A stretch of DNA of 64,000 bases from Armillaria gallica (taxonomy: Eukaryota > Basidiomycota > Agaricomycetes > Agaricales > Physalacriaceae), in contig JBANDB010000012.1 of NCBI GenBank assembly GCA_037576215.1, positions 186,001 to 250,000 on the forward strand, in the 5' to 3' direction. Below, one piece after another: positions 22,920 to 34,247 of this stretch. Below the pieces are notes generated by a model, which was not told where the DNA came from, did no database searches, and was given only the letters and a program-made list of their open reading frames with translations. How positions within the stretch are numbered: the first letter of the stretch is position 1; each line of letters begins with the position of its first letter. Position numbers and translations under genes: made by a program.

Positions 22920-24700
22920 AGTGGGTACGTTCTTCAGTTTATAAGATATTACGCTCATTGTTACCCGCTCAGATTTATCCTCGCAGAATGCGGTTGAGAG
23001 GGTCAGCGGCGCCCCTCTAAAGACTGCGGTTTACAGTCTCTGATCAAAAGGTTGCTTACGCAGAACTCATGACGTCGCTGGTGACCACGCACCCTTCGGC
23101 CCGAACATGCATCAACGTTGGGCTATGGAGGCAAGTTGAGAAAGAGAGAAGAACCGAGTACTTTGTGCGAAGCAACCAAATCAACCCAGTACGGGCTTCG
23201 GCGTTACGTTCAATAGAGAAATCAGAGCATTGGTATGTCAGCTTCACCGTTTCCCTTGCGGCCAATCATATCTTCAGTAGTACTGACTACTATCAATAGT
23301 TGCTCGCCATCAAGTATATCAATTGAACGAAACTCTTCCCGACATGGACTAAGCAAGACGTCGTCCCGCATTGACAACGGTAGCGTTAAAAGTGTCACGC
23401 TTTCACAGCACTGCTGTTTTCCCAGATCAATACTCGTTGGATGTCCGAATTCTCGCCGCCTCTCAACATTCTGCAGCACGATCTCAGTGACCCAAAACAA
23501 TCATGATCACCAATCTGCCTTACCCATTCAGATCAAGACGATCCCTTCCCATCCCCATTAGAAAACGTGTACCAGCGTCCCAATATCCACGCCGCGCTTT
23601 GATAACCATCGGTAACCTGGCACAATTTCTGACTCGGTCCGACCAGCCGAACGAAGTGACGCAAACAACAACGCGTCTCTTCTTCCACTACCATCACCTT
23701 CATCGCTTGACTGGCCTCTTTCATATCGCCTTCTCGTTCTTCGTCCTTGGCCTCATCGATCATATCCTTCCAGCCAACTGAACAAGCGACTCCAAGGCTG
23801 AGTGGCATCAACTACGACACGTGTAGACTGGAGGAGAATGTTTCATCAAGTTTTCCGTCAGGGCCAGGTTCTTTCGCGGTTAGTTCATACGGTGCGTATT
23901 CTCTCTATCAAGGGATCCGATGCTCACTGTCGGTGTAGCCAATCATCATACCACGCAGCGGCCTTCGAACTCCAACATCAAGCATTGCGAAGACACGGTA
24001 ATGACGCAAACCACGAAGATGGCTCGTTCACTCGCTAGTCTCGGCAAGGGTGTCAAACGGTATATCAGCTGCATCTTACTCCCGGCTGGCATAGTGGACC
24101 ATCGCGGGTATGAATCTCATATATCGCTGCTATCGATAATGCTGACTTTGAAGATGAGTGTAGCCATAAATTCAGTGCTCTGTACCGGCTTGTCTTCTTC
24201 CATTCTTTACTTCTGTCGACTCAATTTCTGCATAGGCTAATCGGACGTGTTCGTTTACAGTGCAAAAAGACAAACTCATACAGCAAGGAACTGTGCATAT
24301 ATGCGCCCGTAATTCACCCTGGCAACATGTGCTCTTCTGTTCGGGCGGATTGATAATCAACACGCCCGTGCAGAAGAGAACTGCTGCCACAGTGTAATTA
24401 CCGTTTTGCGTCGAACGTGTACGGATCAACCTTTTTCGTCGATAATATCCACAGGTATGTATACTCCGAATCAGGAGTTCCAATGCTGACTATGAATATA
24501 GACAATGTCCCTTACGTTCACGTCATTATACAAGAGATTGCACCGTGCGATGGTCCTCAAACACATACAACAAGCTTACCGAAGAGGCAGGCTAGACGCC
24601 AACTCAGAAGCAGTGATGCAAATCACGGACTAGGGCATGCTTGCCTGCTGGACCCGCCCACAGTGGGAGGGTGACGAACGGCTTCAAAACTGAGTTCGGT
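22920..24700 (+). repeat. dispersed degenerate repeat family A, copy 2
   Basis: It has the same order of landmarks as copy 1: a 5' block like 29760-29930 (ggtacgttcttcag), the block at 23210-23510, and the agtgacgcaaacaac block near 23655. Stops and frame changes occur in every frame, so it is not a working gene. Confidence 0.5.
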
Positions 24701-25456
24701 TGCCTGTTGGCATGCGTCATCTATTAGAATCTAGATCATGAATGCCGACAAGGCAGGAATCTTCAATGTATATCGTTCCGACGATGGTGCTAACTTTGAA
24801 TGCTAGTGTACATATGAACTCAGGGCCGCCCTTCCTGTTATATGATCTGTGCGCTTTCGTCAATTGATTCTAACATAGCACAAACTAACGCGTTCACAGT
24901 ACAAAATCTTATCCACGTGACAGGAGCTGCACGAAAAGAAATGTGGATATTTATGCTCAGAATTGACACGGGACGTCTTATGTCGAAGCGCTTAGGATTC
25001 CGCTCGTGCAGAAGAGATCTATGGTCTAAGTGTAGTTATTGTTTATGTCGGATGCCGAAGGAGGTTACATATTTCAATGAAAACTAATTACACCCTCTTC
25101 TCGACTCTCTGCGAATTCCACCTTAAGCATATAGCAAAAGTATCCGGTAGGTATCCTTTACCCATCAATTCTCCGACGTCTTGAACTGACATTCAGGAAT
25201 TAAGTTTTGCTTGTACTGAAGAATGTTCGCAAAGCAACTTCAGCTGCGGAATGTCAGCTCGCTTGACGACGTGGGAGATACGCACTCTCGATTTCTTTAA
25301 TACCATCGTTTGCGAGCTCCGTTCAGAAGACCACAAGCAACAACAGGAAAAACAGTCCCATTTCTCACTTGACGATTTACTTCTCTCCTCCTAGTCTAGT
25401 ACCGTCAACGTGTTGGGGTTTCGAACGAGCACTTTTGGGACATTGGCAGTGGTAGA
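24700..25456. other. no supported gene
   Basis: Short frames only and no family signature. It ends at the MITE. Confidence 0.35.
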
Positions 25457-25720
25457 CACTGCATGGAGAATCTAATATTTTGGCTTAAAATATTGAATTC
25501 TATAACTATTTATTTTTTCAATATACTAGACTGAAATATTGAAATAATATTTTTAATATATTTGTGATATTTGAGAAATTTCCAATATTTTTTTTAATAA
25601 ACAAGAATATTGAAATAACATTCAAAATAATCTTTCAATATTCTAGCATGGAAGTTGGAAAAAATAAATAGTTATAGAATTCAATATTTTAAGCTAAAAT
25701 ATTAGATTCTCCATGCAGTG
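25457..25720. mobile_element. CACTA-like MITE
   Basis: A 264-bp, very AT-rich element has terminal inverted repeats of about 62 bases starting CACTGCATGGAGAATC, with one mismatch (G/A) between the arms. It is flanked on both sides by AGA, as expected for a 3-bp target duplication. CACTR ends with 3-bp duplications are the signature of the CACTA/CMC superfamily. No coding capacity, so it would need a transposase from elsewhere. Confidence 0.85.
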
Positions 25721-26303
25721 AGAATAGATGTGTAGCTTCCTTCCTAATCTCAGCGCGTACTGAATGTAATCTATGAAGGCTTCAGGGAACAAGACATATC
25801 TCTGTTGTTCATTTCCAGAAAACAGCAGGCGTACATGTCTGCTTTTGCTCATGGTAGCATTTGACAGATCGACAAGCAGCCTGAGCTTGGTTAGAAAGAC
25901 AAGCTTACCATAATAACCTTCCTTCTAGTAGCGATACTTCAACCCGATATTCTTCCCTTTCTTACGACTCCTACTTTTCATGTACTGCGAATCGAGCCTG
26001 AACGAGGACCAAATTTGGGCCAGTCACGGAATGCGTAAAACTCGCTGTTGGCTACAGGATTCGCTCGTTAGCTCAACGTCTCCAACACGTTTCAGGGTTG
26101 GGATCCGGACATAAATTTACGTCGAGTTTAGATGCATTAATATGAGATGAAGGCGCCATTGGAATTAAGAGAAGCAACAACGAGAAGATATTACAGATGT
26201 AAAAAGACACGCAAGTTCTGCTTTGGGGACTCTCGACTCTGTGTGGTGTAATTGGATAATATATGTGTGTAATGTTTACGAAGTGATCAGTGGATCCAAT
26301 AAT
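25721..26303. other. 3' flank of the HET gene, no gene seen
   Basis: No supported coding region. It contains the downstream region of the minus-strand HET gene. Confidence 0.35.
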
Positions 26304-28085
26304 TCAACAAAGAACCATTCTAGAATGGTATTTCGCAATTCCGAGTTCTTGAAGCCTCCTTCTTTCTTCCTCATCCGGTATACTGAACACAGATACCTTC
26401 TGAAATTTCCCACCCTGTCTACGCCACCCGATTACCCAGAAATGCGCTAATATTTTGGAATAGGTGCCGCGACCAATGAGTGTATACGAACCATTGGGTA
26501 TTGGGTACGCGTGGTCCGCGACGATTTTGAATATATGGGGTGCCCCAGTGTCGTCTTTAACTGTCAGCTCTCCTCGTCGAAGCCCTCCTTCCTTTGTATT
26601 TGACAATCCTCGCACATCACCCAGATCAATACGGGTTCCCTCAAAAGAGCTCGCATCCGTCTCCTCCGTCCGATTAACTTGCCCTATCCATTCAAGCCCA
26701 CAGCATGCGAGAGACTCCGTGTTCGACATTACTTGCTGCCATGATGGTCGCCAATATTTAGTTCCGTTCCCAGGTTCGGGGTAGAGGAAAAGCAACTCGA
26801 CCCGAGACGAGTATTCCATGGCATTGACAAGCGCTACCCAGGCATCTTCTTGCGACTGCGCCGCATCGTAGATTGGGATATACTTCGGGCGAAGAAGGTA
26901 TACCAAGCCTGCAACTCTATCCATAGGATTTGTTGATACCCGGCTTTTCATCTGCGACAAGAAGTCGAAGACTGTGATGGAGGTACTAGGAGCCCGTATC
27001 CGCCGTAACGATGCCAGCTGATCATGGAACCTCGTTTGTATATCCTCCTGTAAGATCCCGTCACCAGTCTCCCCACCAACGATCATATGTTCGCTGATTT
27101 CCTGCAGCGTCCACGCTCGATTGAACCAAAACCGATTACTCTCAAAGTCACCCGGTTTTAAGTTCAATGGCCGACCCAGCCCACTGAAGTAGCAAACAAC
27201 CTTCCTGGATCTCTGATACACGTATCCGATTGTTGGCACGTCGACCTTCCATTCCTCCGCACGCAGATCCTCCCTGAGCCCACCTGCCTGTCTTAAGCAC
27301 AGGACATCCAACCACACATATTGCACTCCGAGATTCAACATCTCGATTCGTATTAGATCAAGGCTGGTGTCCTTTGGGATTGGCACGGGCCACTCATATC
27401 CATTGATAGGTGTCCAGACATCGACACGCTCCTTATCTTCCATCCACGCATGCGATATTCCATACGGGAATGCCCAGCCGACCCAATATGGCACTACCCG
27501 ATTCGCGTACAGATCCCATATACGCCGAGGGGGTATATCCGGGGTGGTGATTCTGCCACGCACAACTTGTCGCCTCCACCAGTCCTCTTCCTCCTGCCTG
27601 CGTAACTCATGTTTAAATTCGATGGTGATCAAGTCATACCAAAAACGGCGTAAATGAGCGTAGGCAGTACCAAAGTCGTCGTTTCGTTGCACGTAGAGTT
27701 TAAGAATCGAATGTAAGTGCTTTGCGTTACGATGGAATGTGACTTCAGCAAACACCTGAGGTGTGAAGGGGTCTTCAGAGGTCTCGTAAGTGTCCAGGTT
27801 GTACGATGTGCCTAGTGTATCATTGAGCTTCTCCAATAGTCCAACAACGCCGAGGTCTGCGCAGGGGGTGTTGGCCAAAAAGGACGGTATGACAGGCTTT
27901 CTATCGCTGTAGGACTTCTGTTTCAACACTGCGATGGTAAATTCTGCTTGGCCAGTCTCACCGAGAGCAGACAGTGTGATCTCGGGGAACATCGAAACTT
28001 GCAACTCTTTGATATGGATGTGATCCTGGACCCGCTGGTAAAATTTGACGTAGTTACCTCTTCGGAATGAGGAGGCGCAGTGCAA
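26304..28085 (-). CDS. HET-domain (heterokaryon incompatibility) protein
   Basis: A single uninterrupted frame of 593 aa. The N-terminal part (KPVIPSFLANTPCADLG, then a helical region to about residue 200) is typical of the basidiomycete branch of this family. The HET domain follows: GISHAWM (209-215), the TPINGYEWPVPIP segment, YVWLDVLCLRQ (256-266), YFSGLGRPL and FNRAWTLQE (321-329). HET domains in ascomycetes trigger cell death after fusion of unlike individuals; in basidiomycetes the role is mostly inferred. Met32 at 27992 is an alternative start that better fits the usual family N-terminus. The DNA just upstream of the gene is not its own: from about 28133 it is module U, the 5' flank of the family M membrane genes. 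No internal stop or frameshift, so probably functional. Confidence 0.88.
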   Translation of the reverse strand: MHCASSFRRGNYVKFYQRVQDHIHIKELQVSMFPEITLSALGETGQAEFTIAVLKQKSYSDRKPVIPSFLANTPCADLGVVGLLEKLNDTLGTSYNLDTYETSEDPFTPQVFAEVTFHRNAKHLHSILKLYVQRNDDFGTAYAHLRRFWYDLITIEFKHELRRQEEEDWWRRQVVRGRITTPDIPPRRIWDLYANRVVPYWVGWAFPYGISHAWMEDKERVDVWTPINGYEWPVPIPKDTSLDLIRIEMLNLGVQYVWLDVLCLRQAGGLREDLRAEEWKVDVPTIGYVYQRSRKVVCYFSGLGRPLNLKPGDFESNRFWFNRAWTLQEISEHMIVGGETGDGILQEDIQTRFHDQLASLRRIRAPSTSITVFDFLSQMKSRVSTNPMDRVAGLVYLLRPKYIPIYDAAQSQEDAWVALVNAMEYSSRVELLFLYPEPGNGTKYWRPSWQQVMSNTESLACCGLEWIGQVNRTEETDASSFEGTRIDLGDVRGLSNTKEGGLRRGELTVKDDTGAPHIFKIVADHAYPIPNGSYTLIGRGTYSKILAHFWVIGWRRQGGKFQKVSVFSIPDEEERRRLQELGIAKYHSRMVLC

Positions 28086-28132
28086 AGCGAAGGTTGCCCC
28101 ACGATGCTTCTGTTGGGCTGTCGCTCCGTGAA

Positions 28133-28800
28133 CGCGAGGAAGGAATGGCTTCGTAGAAAGAACTGGAGATAGCTACTAGTTTAAACGAGACATTCGTGAG
28201 AATACACAGATCTCACAGCATTGCTATGCATACAGCCCGTGTTGGAGTATGCTGCATGTCGGAGCTTTTATAACAGTGGTTCTTTGATAAAGATGATCAA
28301 ATTTACAGGCACCCCAGAATGAAAGCACAAGCTTTCCATGCGTCGAGCGTTAGAGAAGCTTTGTTTGACGCAGACCACATTACTTTGAAGCAGATTGATA
28401 CATGCTCCACGGGTAACTCTTGATATCCGACCACCACGTCAGTCCTATGCACGGTAAAAATAAACAGCACGAGGTGGAAGAAGTCGAAGAGAGGCAGCTG
28501 ATTGATGAGCGTGCACTGCTATCAAAGATGAGGTACAAGTAAGAAGGGTGAGGCAGTCCAGAGGTTCTCAGCGCCTATTCGTAACTTAGACTTGGCGATG
28601 TTTACAAGCATTATCAAGGTGTAGTTTCATTTGCGGGAATTAGCTGGACTTCCTGACAGAAAGAAGTCGAATACAGAGAGCAATAAATTTAGATGGTTGT
28701 TGAACGCCAAGCATCTAATAGTTGCCTCGAGACATTCCAGCTAATGAGGAAATGGGGGAGTTTCAAAAGCATGCTGGAGATCCGAAGAAAGAGCTCCGAG
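28133..28800 (-). repeat. shared 5'-flank module U, copy 3, upstream of the HET gene
   Basis: Alignable to 4965-5680 in the same orientation relative to the downstream gene, beginning at the phrase aacgcgaggaaggaa (28129 and 4970). The 48-140 bases next to the HET start are unrelated to the membrane gene, so the junction lies just upstream of the HET coding region. It may supply the HET promoter. Confidence 0.7.
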
Positions 28801-29750
28801 ATGGGGCACGTTTTATTTCTGTGCCTGGCAGATGTTCATATACATGAGACATTCGTCCCTGTCGCACTGTATGATGGCTAGAAAAGCATAATAATTCTCA
28901 GAACGTACCCTGAAAACGAATGTCGATCAAACTCCTACAGCATCGGCACAATCTGGAGGCGAAGCGTCGGAAGAAAATGACTGGATCTCTTAACATAGTA
29001 TCGGCCTGACAGAAGAGAGAAGATAATCTAGATACAGCCCTCGAATTCATGTGTAAGGAAGTATCATTAGATTCACCACAAGCTTGGACTACGACAATAG
29101 TGTTCAAGGAAACCGTGTGGGGTTGCTCGATAGGATTTCGGCAGAAATGGAGCAAGCTTAAGCGATATCAGCAGTGCTTGAGATAGGGAATGGTGTATAT
29201 TGTGCCAGATTCTCATAGATGATACAGATAGACTGATGGAGGTGCTCCAGGAGAGCCAGGTTTCCATTAACATGAATTTCTGCTTCTCATTTATGAACCA
29301 GAAAGAACACAAAGAAATGACGTACTGTTCAGTCGGCCTTGCTCTTCAGGAACGTCCAAACTTGGGGAGTGGCATATCAATACAGCTCAAAGTTTGAATT
29401 TGAAATTTGGAAGCTTGATGCATATGCTGATATGGTATAGACGAGCTGTCAAAGTATTGGTATTGATATTGGAGAGGAAGAAGGATTGTGTGGACCAAAG
29501 GTGAAAGATCGAAAGTGATCCAAAAATAGAAGCAGACGGGTTCCATCCCGGCATCCTCCGCTTCTTGGATCGAACGACGATGAGATCGTGCCTCTGCTGC
29601 ACTTTTGTTTCACTTGTCTATCCTGCGTCCAAGCCGTCCAATGTCTGCTGGGAAATGGTTTTGTTCAATCACAGTCTAGCACAGAATTATGAACCACATT
29701 GTTTCCAGACGGGAGCTCCAGGAATCAAGCGATGACCAAGGAGTTCAAAC
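28800..29750. other. no supported gene
   Basis: Only short frames without signatures. Confidence 0.35.
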
Positions 29751-29759
29751 GTACATGAG

Positions 29760-30160
29760 CAGGTACGTTCTTCAGTCCGTTATTAAATATCACACTCATT
29801 GTTACCCTCTCAAATTACCCTCGCAGAATACGGTCGAGAGGATCAACGTCGCACCTCTAAAGTCTGCGGTTCACAGCCCGGGAAAAAGTTTGCATCCCGA
29901 GCAGAACTTCCATCGTTTCTGGTGACCGCGTACTCTCTCTGTTGCACATGAAGCAGCGCTGGGGATTGTCTAGCTGAGGTTTTGGCAGCGCAACAATGGA
30001 GGGCGACTCGACGAAGAGAGTAGCGGAATCAAGAAGCAGGACGGAGCACTTAGTATGAACCAACCAAAATCAACCGGACACGGTGTGGGTTTCGACGTTA
30101 CGTTCAATAAAGAAATCAGAGCGCCGGTGTGTCAGCTTCTCCTTTTCATTTGCCAGTGTT
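29760..30160 (+). repeat. family A, copy 3 (partial)
   Basis: 29760-29930 matches 22920-23090 and 30040-30150 matches 2370-2440 and 23185-23260 (cgttcaataaagaaatcagagc). It is truncated at about 30160. Confidence 0.5.
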
Positions 30161-31570
30161 AGCTTCAGTTCCGAGTCCTGTGTATACAGGATTCGGTCTT
30201 TGCAACCTGAGCTTTAAATGTGGCTGTGTATGTTGGTGATTCCCCGAGGATTCCCCTTTGGGATCTTAGACGCTTTTTTATTTGCTTACAATCAATTCTG
30301 TTGACAATTTCCGGTCCGGCCAAAGAGCATTGATAACTCACCTTCACTGACTTCATTGCTTCCTAATCGCCGGGAAAGTCATCTCTTTTATTTCTTTTGC
30401 TGTGACACCTATTCTAGATGTTCTTTGATCAATACTGTAGCCCTAAGAGCCCAGATTGGCGTCCATAGCTCCCAAAACCCTCGAATGAGGCAGCTGAGAG
30501 GAGCGACTCCCAAACGATGCACACGCACCCACTGTGCTGGACACTATTCAGAGTGATCCCCATCACCATCGACACCCAGCACACTTAGTAGCGCATGCCA
30601 ACCCATCCCTCATCACCACGTATGGAAATCCGCTCTAATCGCCACAAACTACGAGTTCAAAACGCAAAACCATGCTAAGGACATACCAACATCAACAATC
30701 GGACAATATCTTCCAACGTTAGGCTGCATGCATGCCCAGAAACCCTACCAGAGCTCGACCGACGACGACAAAGTAACGGCGCCGATCTCATCCAGGTAAG
30801 TTTACGGTAAATTACGGTCATTTTTTCGCTCACCTTTGGTCCTAGGTTACTGTCGGTATCTTCCAACACCACCACACTTTCTTCTTGTCTCCTCTCCATG
30901 ACCGTGACCATCATTTTGACCATCTACCATCCTGCGCACTCTTGTTTTGGCATTCCAATTCACTGATCTTTTTATTCTGTCCCGAGAATTGTTTCCCGTT
31001 GCTTTGGTTGTCGTTGCGGCTGCAAGTATCGCTCCTGCCGCCGCTGCACTGTTTCTAATGGTGCGCTGAGACGGAGTGGTTTCTGTTTGCTCGCGTCCCT
31101 GTGATAGTGGCGAGATCCACTCCTGCCGCCGCATTGTTTTCTACTGGTGTGTTGCGACGGTGTGATTTCTTGTCGGATACGTTTCGTTTGTTGTTCCCGC
31201 CCCGCCTGCTCGCCATTTCTTGTATTCATAGGCTTGTCACTCGACCTTTGCTGCTGCGCGCTTGCCATTTACGTGCGGGGGCGACGGGAAGGAAGAACAA
31301 GCGCCAAACAAGCGCCGGAGTCGAAGCCCACTATTTACAAGAAATGGCAAGCGCGCAGCAACATTGCTCAGGCTATGAAAACCGCGAAACGCACGCATGA
31401 TAGGCTGACGATGATGGCGACCGCTTCCGCTTCTTTTCTTTCCGAATTTTCTTAAATCCATTTAAATATTCTGAAATTACCTATCTGTTGTTCACCTACC
31501 GGCTCACCAAAACTACTTGAGGACTCGGACTTGCCACGCTTGCGATGGCCCCCCGCTTTTATACTGACTA
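30160..31570. other. no supported gene; internal repeats
   Basis: Antisense frames rich in Arg, Gln and Thr at 30847-31268 come from an internally duplicated GC-rich block (ctcctgccgccgc near 31032 and 31119, followed by related text). A 20-base inverted pair lies at about 31251-31270 and 31343-31363. No conserved domain is seen. Confidence 0.35.
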
Positions 31571-33560
31571 TTAGTGACAGTTGCTCGCCACGAAGTATAT
31601 CACCTCTGAGCTCATGGGAACAAACTCCGGACAGAGACTAAGCAAGACTTGTCCCGCTTATGCAACGCCAGCGTTAGAATTGTCACGCTTTCACTACTGT
31701 TTTCTCAGACCAACACTCGTTGGACGACCCAATTCTTGCCGCCTCTCGACGCTCTGCAGCACGATCCCGGTGACCGAAAACAATCACCAATCTGCATTAC
31801 CCATTCAAATTGAAGATGATCCCTTCTCATCCCCCAATAGCAAGCGTCCACTAGCGTCCCATTGCGCATGTCGCCCTTGGTCTCCATTGATACATCCGCA
31901 ACTATCGGTTTTGTATATTCGGAATAACTGCTCCTTTCACTTCATCGCAAGCATTCAAACAACTCGGTTCTGCGACGTCTGGAACCTTTCACAGGTGGGA
32001 GGTAATGATAATCAGGCGACAGGAAGAAGGATAAAATCTTTGGCGACAGGGAGATGTCCCATGTGGAGGAAGTCCAAATCCATTACGACTGGGAGGCGGA
32101 GATATGACAATGCAAGCACGTATCATTTCCATGCGACAACCAAGCTCTGCGACACCCCAAATTTCATCAATATTTTCATCTCACGGAGAAAATCTGTGAG
32201 TGTATCTATGATCTACGCCTTCGACCTCGTCCTTAGCGATGAATTACGCTGGGAGACATATGCGTTGTGGGAGTCATTGGTCAATAGAGCGGATTCGGGA
32301 ACGAATGGTTTTCTTGATAGGCGATTGTTAGGGCGACGAGAGTGCATAGACGTCTGGTATCACGCTATTATCTGCGCTCTATGCAGTCGCTACCGATGGC
32401 AGATGGAGACAGACGTCCATCAATCTGGCGAGGTCCTTCACTGTGCATAGAACGAAGAGTCATTTTGCAATAACTAGTCAGGTGCGTAGTGTTTTTCACT
32501 GGTTATGGCACGTCTAACGTCCAACAGGTGGATGTGCAAAATTCTATTTATCGGCCGCAAGATCCTCCAAAAAGAAAGCGATCCATATTTCGCAAATTCT
32601 GTCTGAGTTAACCTAAACAATCCCATGTTTGCAACGTGTTATACGCTCTCAACGTCTATTCGAGAGGATGCTGCAGATGTACAGAGGAAGGCGTAGGGGG
32701 ACCGCGTTCGCAAAAGTCTAGCAGATATGTAAGGTACGTTCTTCAGTCATTTCTAAGACATCGCCCTCATGGCTACCCGCTCAGATTCACCGTCGCAGTA
32801 AATGGTCCCGAAGATCAACGCTGTGCCTCCATAGTCTACGACTCCCTCGGTAACGACTTGCAGACTCCTTATGTCTTCGTGTTCTCCCCGTGGACTGTAC
32901 ATTGGGGTGGATGAGTGAAACGGGACTGGCAAACTTATGTATTCATACATGATGGATGAAGGGAGTGACTAAAGATGAAGTGGCTCCAAGTGCGTTCCGG
33001 TACTGCTTCAGAGTCAGTCCGACTAGCCAAACAAAGTGACGCAAGCAAAGGCGTCTCTTCTTCTGTTACCATCACCTCCATCGCTTTACTCCTTCTCCAA
33101 CCTCTCTTAACCCTGGCGGACTCGAATATGAGAAGCATGTAGCGGCTGAACAAGCCCGAGGCCTAGTGGCGCGAACTGTTGGATGACGATTGTTGGCATA
33201 TTTCGTCAAACTCGCCTACGGTGGGAGAGTGACGAACGGCATCAAAGTTGGATTCTGCTCCCTGCTGACTTGGTCGACCTTCGCGCGGAGATAGATAGAA
33301 TTAGAGTGTGATGGCGAGCGAGATACGAATATCATATATCCTTGAAACGGTACTGCTGACTTTGAAGACTAGTGCAGATCGCTTGCACTACTTCTTCCCA
33401 TTGACTGGCTGTTGCATCAACTCTACATCTCGACGTCTGTTGGTTCGGACAAGAGTGGCGCAAATGAAATGTGCATATATGAACTCGGAATTGACCCGGT
33501 GACATGTCCTTTCTTTTCGAGCGCTGAGGGTTCCTCTCGTGCAGAAAAGAAAAGGTGTAA
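31570..33560 (+). repeat. family A, copies 4 and 5 (adjacent fragments)
   Basis: 31570-31810 matches 23280-23530 (aagtatatca, then actaagcaagac). 32640-33200 matches 1100-1480, and 33200-33540 extends the match to later parts of copy 2. In copy 5 the frame is locally well preserved (RCASIVYDSLGNDLQTPYV, then VHWGG) before a TGA. The 289-aa open frame at 31581-32450 lies inside this repeat and is probably fortuitous. Confidence 0.45.
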
Positions 33561-34247
33561 TTCCTGTTCTTTGGGCATGGTGCTAGTATTCAATCTGCTG
33601 GTTAGAATAGAACGTGGCCATATGACTTAGCAGTCGTGGCTTCCATTAAAACACAGTCAGCTCTTCGATATATTGTAGATATCATGGAATACCTGAGAAG
33701 GGTATCAGAGCGCTGAAAAATATAAAAGCTATGAGAGGTGTGTACATGATGGGCTACAAAGCAGACAATATTGCATGTCAGCATTCAGAGCAATAGATGA
33801 GCTAGGAACGGGATACGGTTATGTCAACATAGTATCGCTTCGAGCTTGCTGTCATCATGTACCTCACTCAGGTCTCCTCACGAACCCTCGCTGGAACTCA
33901 TTTCCCTTCCTAACGACAGGCATCCCTCATAATCCATTCAACATCCTTCCGATCATGCCTCTCGCCTCACATCCTCATTTACGGATTAAGGTGTAAGTAT
34001 CCCTAACACAGGCCTTCGTATAAATTGAATATCCTTTCCGCTTGGCCTCCTACTTCCTATTCAAACAATGCACTTTCAATTTTAGCATGCAATGTGAACA
34101 CGACGGTCTATTATCAGCCGGACGAGGGAGAAGAGCTCCCACGAATATATTATTAATTAAGCAGTGAAATACATCAGAGCCTAGAGAGAGATAGTTCAAT
34201 CCTTCCAAAAATACACTTATCACGAGGAAAGCAAAAAGCAACCATAA
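33560..34247. other. 3' flank of membrane gene copy 2, no gene seen
   Basis: Short frames without signatures. Confidence 0.35.

Noticed and set aside
30847..31268. Arg/Gln-rich antisense proteins
   Set aside because: Arises from the complement of a GC-rich internal duplication, with no conserved motif or splice structure.
31581..32450. 289-aa open frame as a gene
   Set aside because: It overlaps a repeat that has stops in the other copies in the same frame. It has no domain signature and is rich in residues typical of chance frames.
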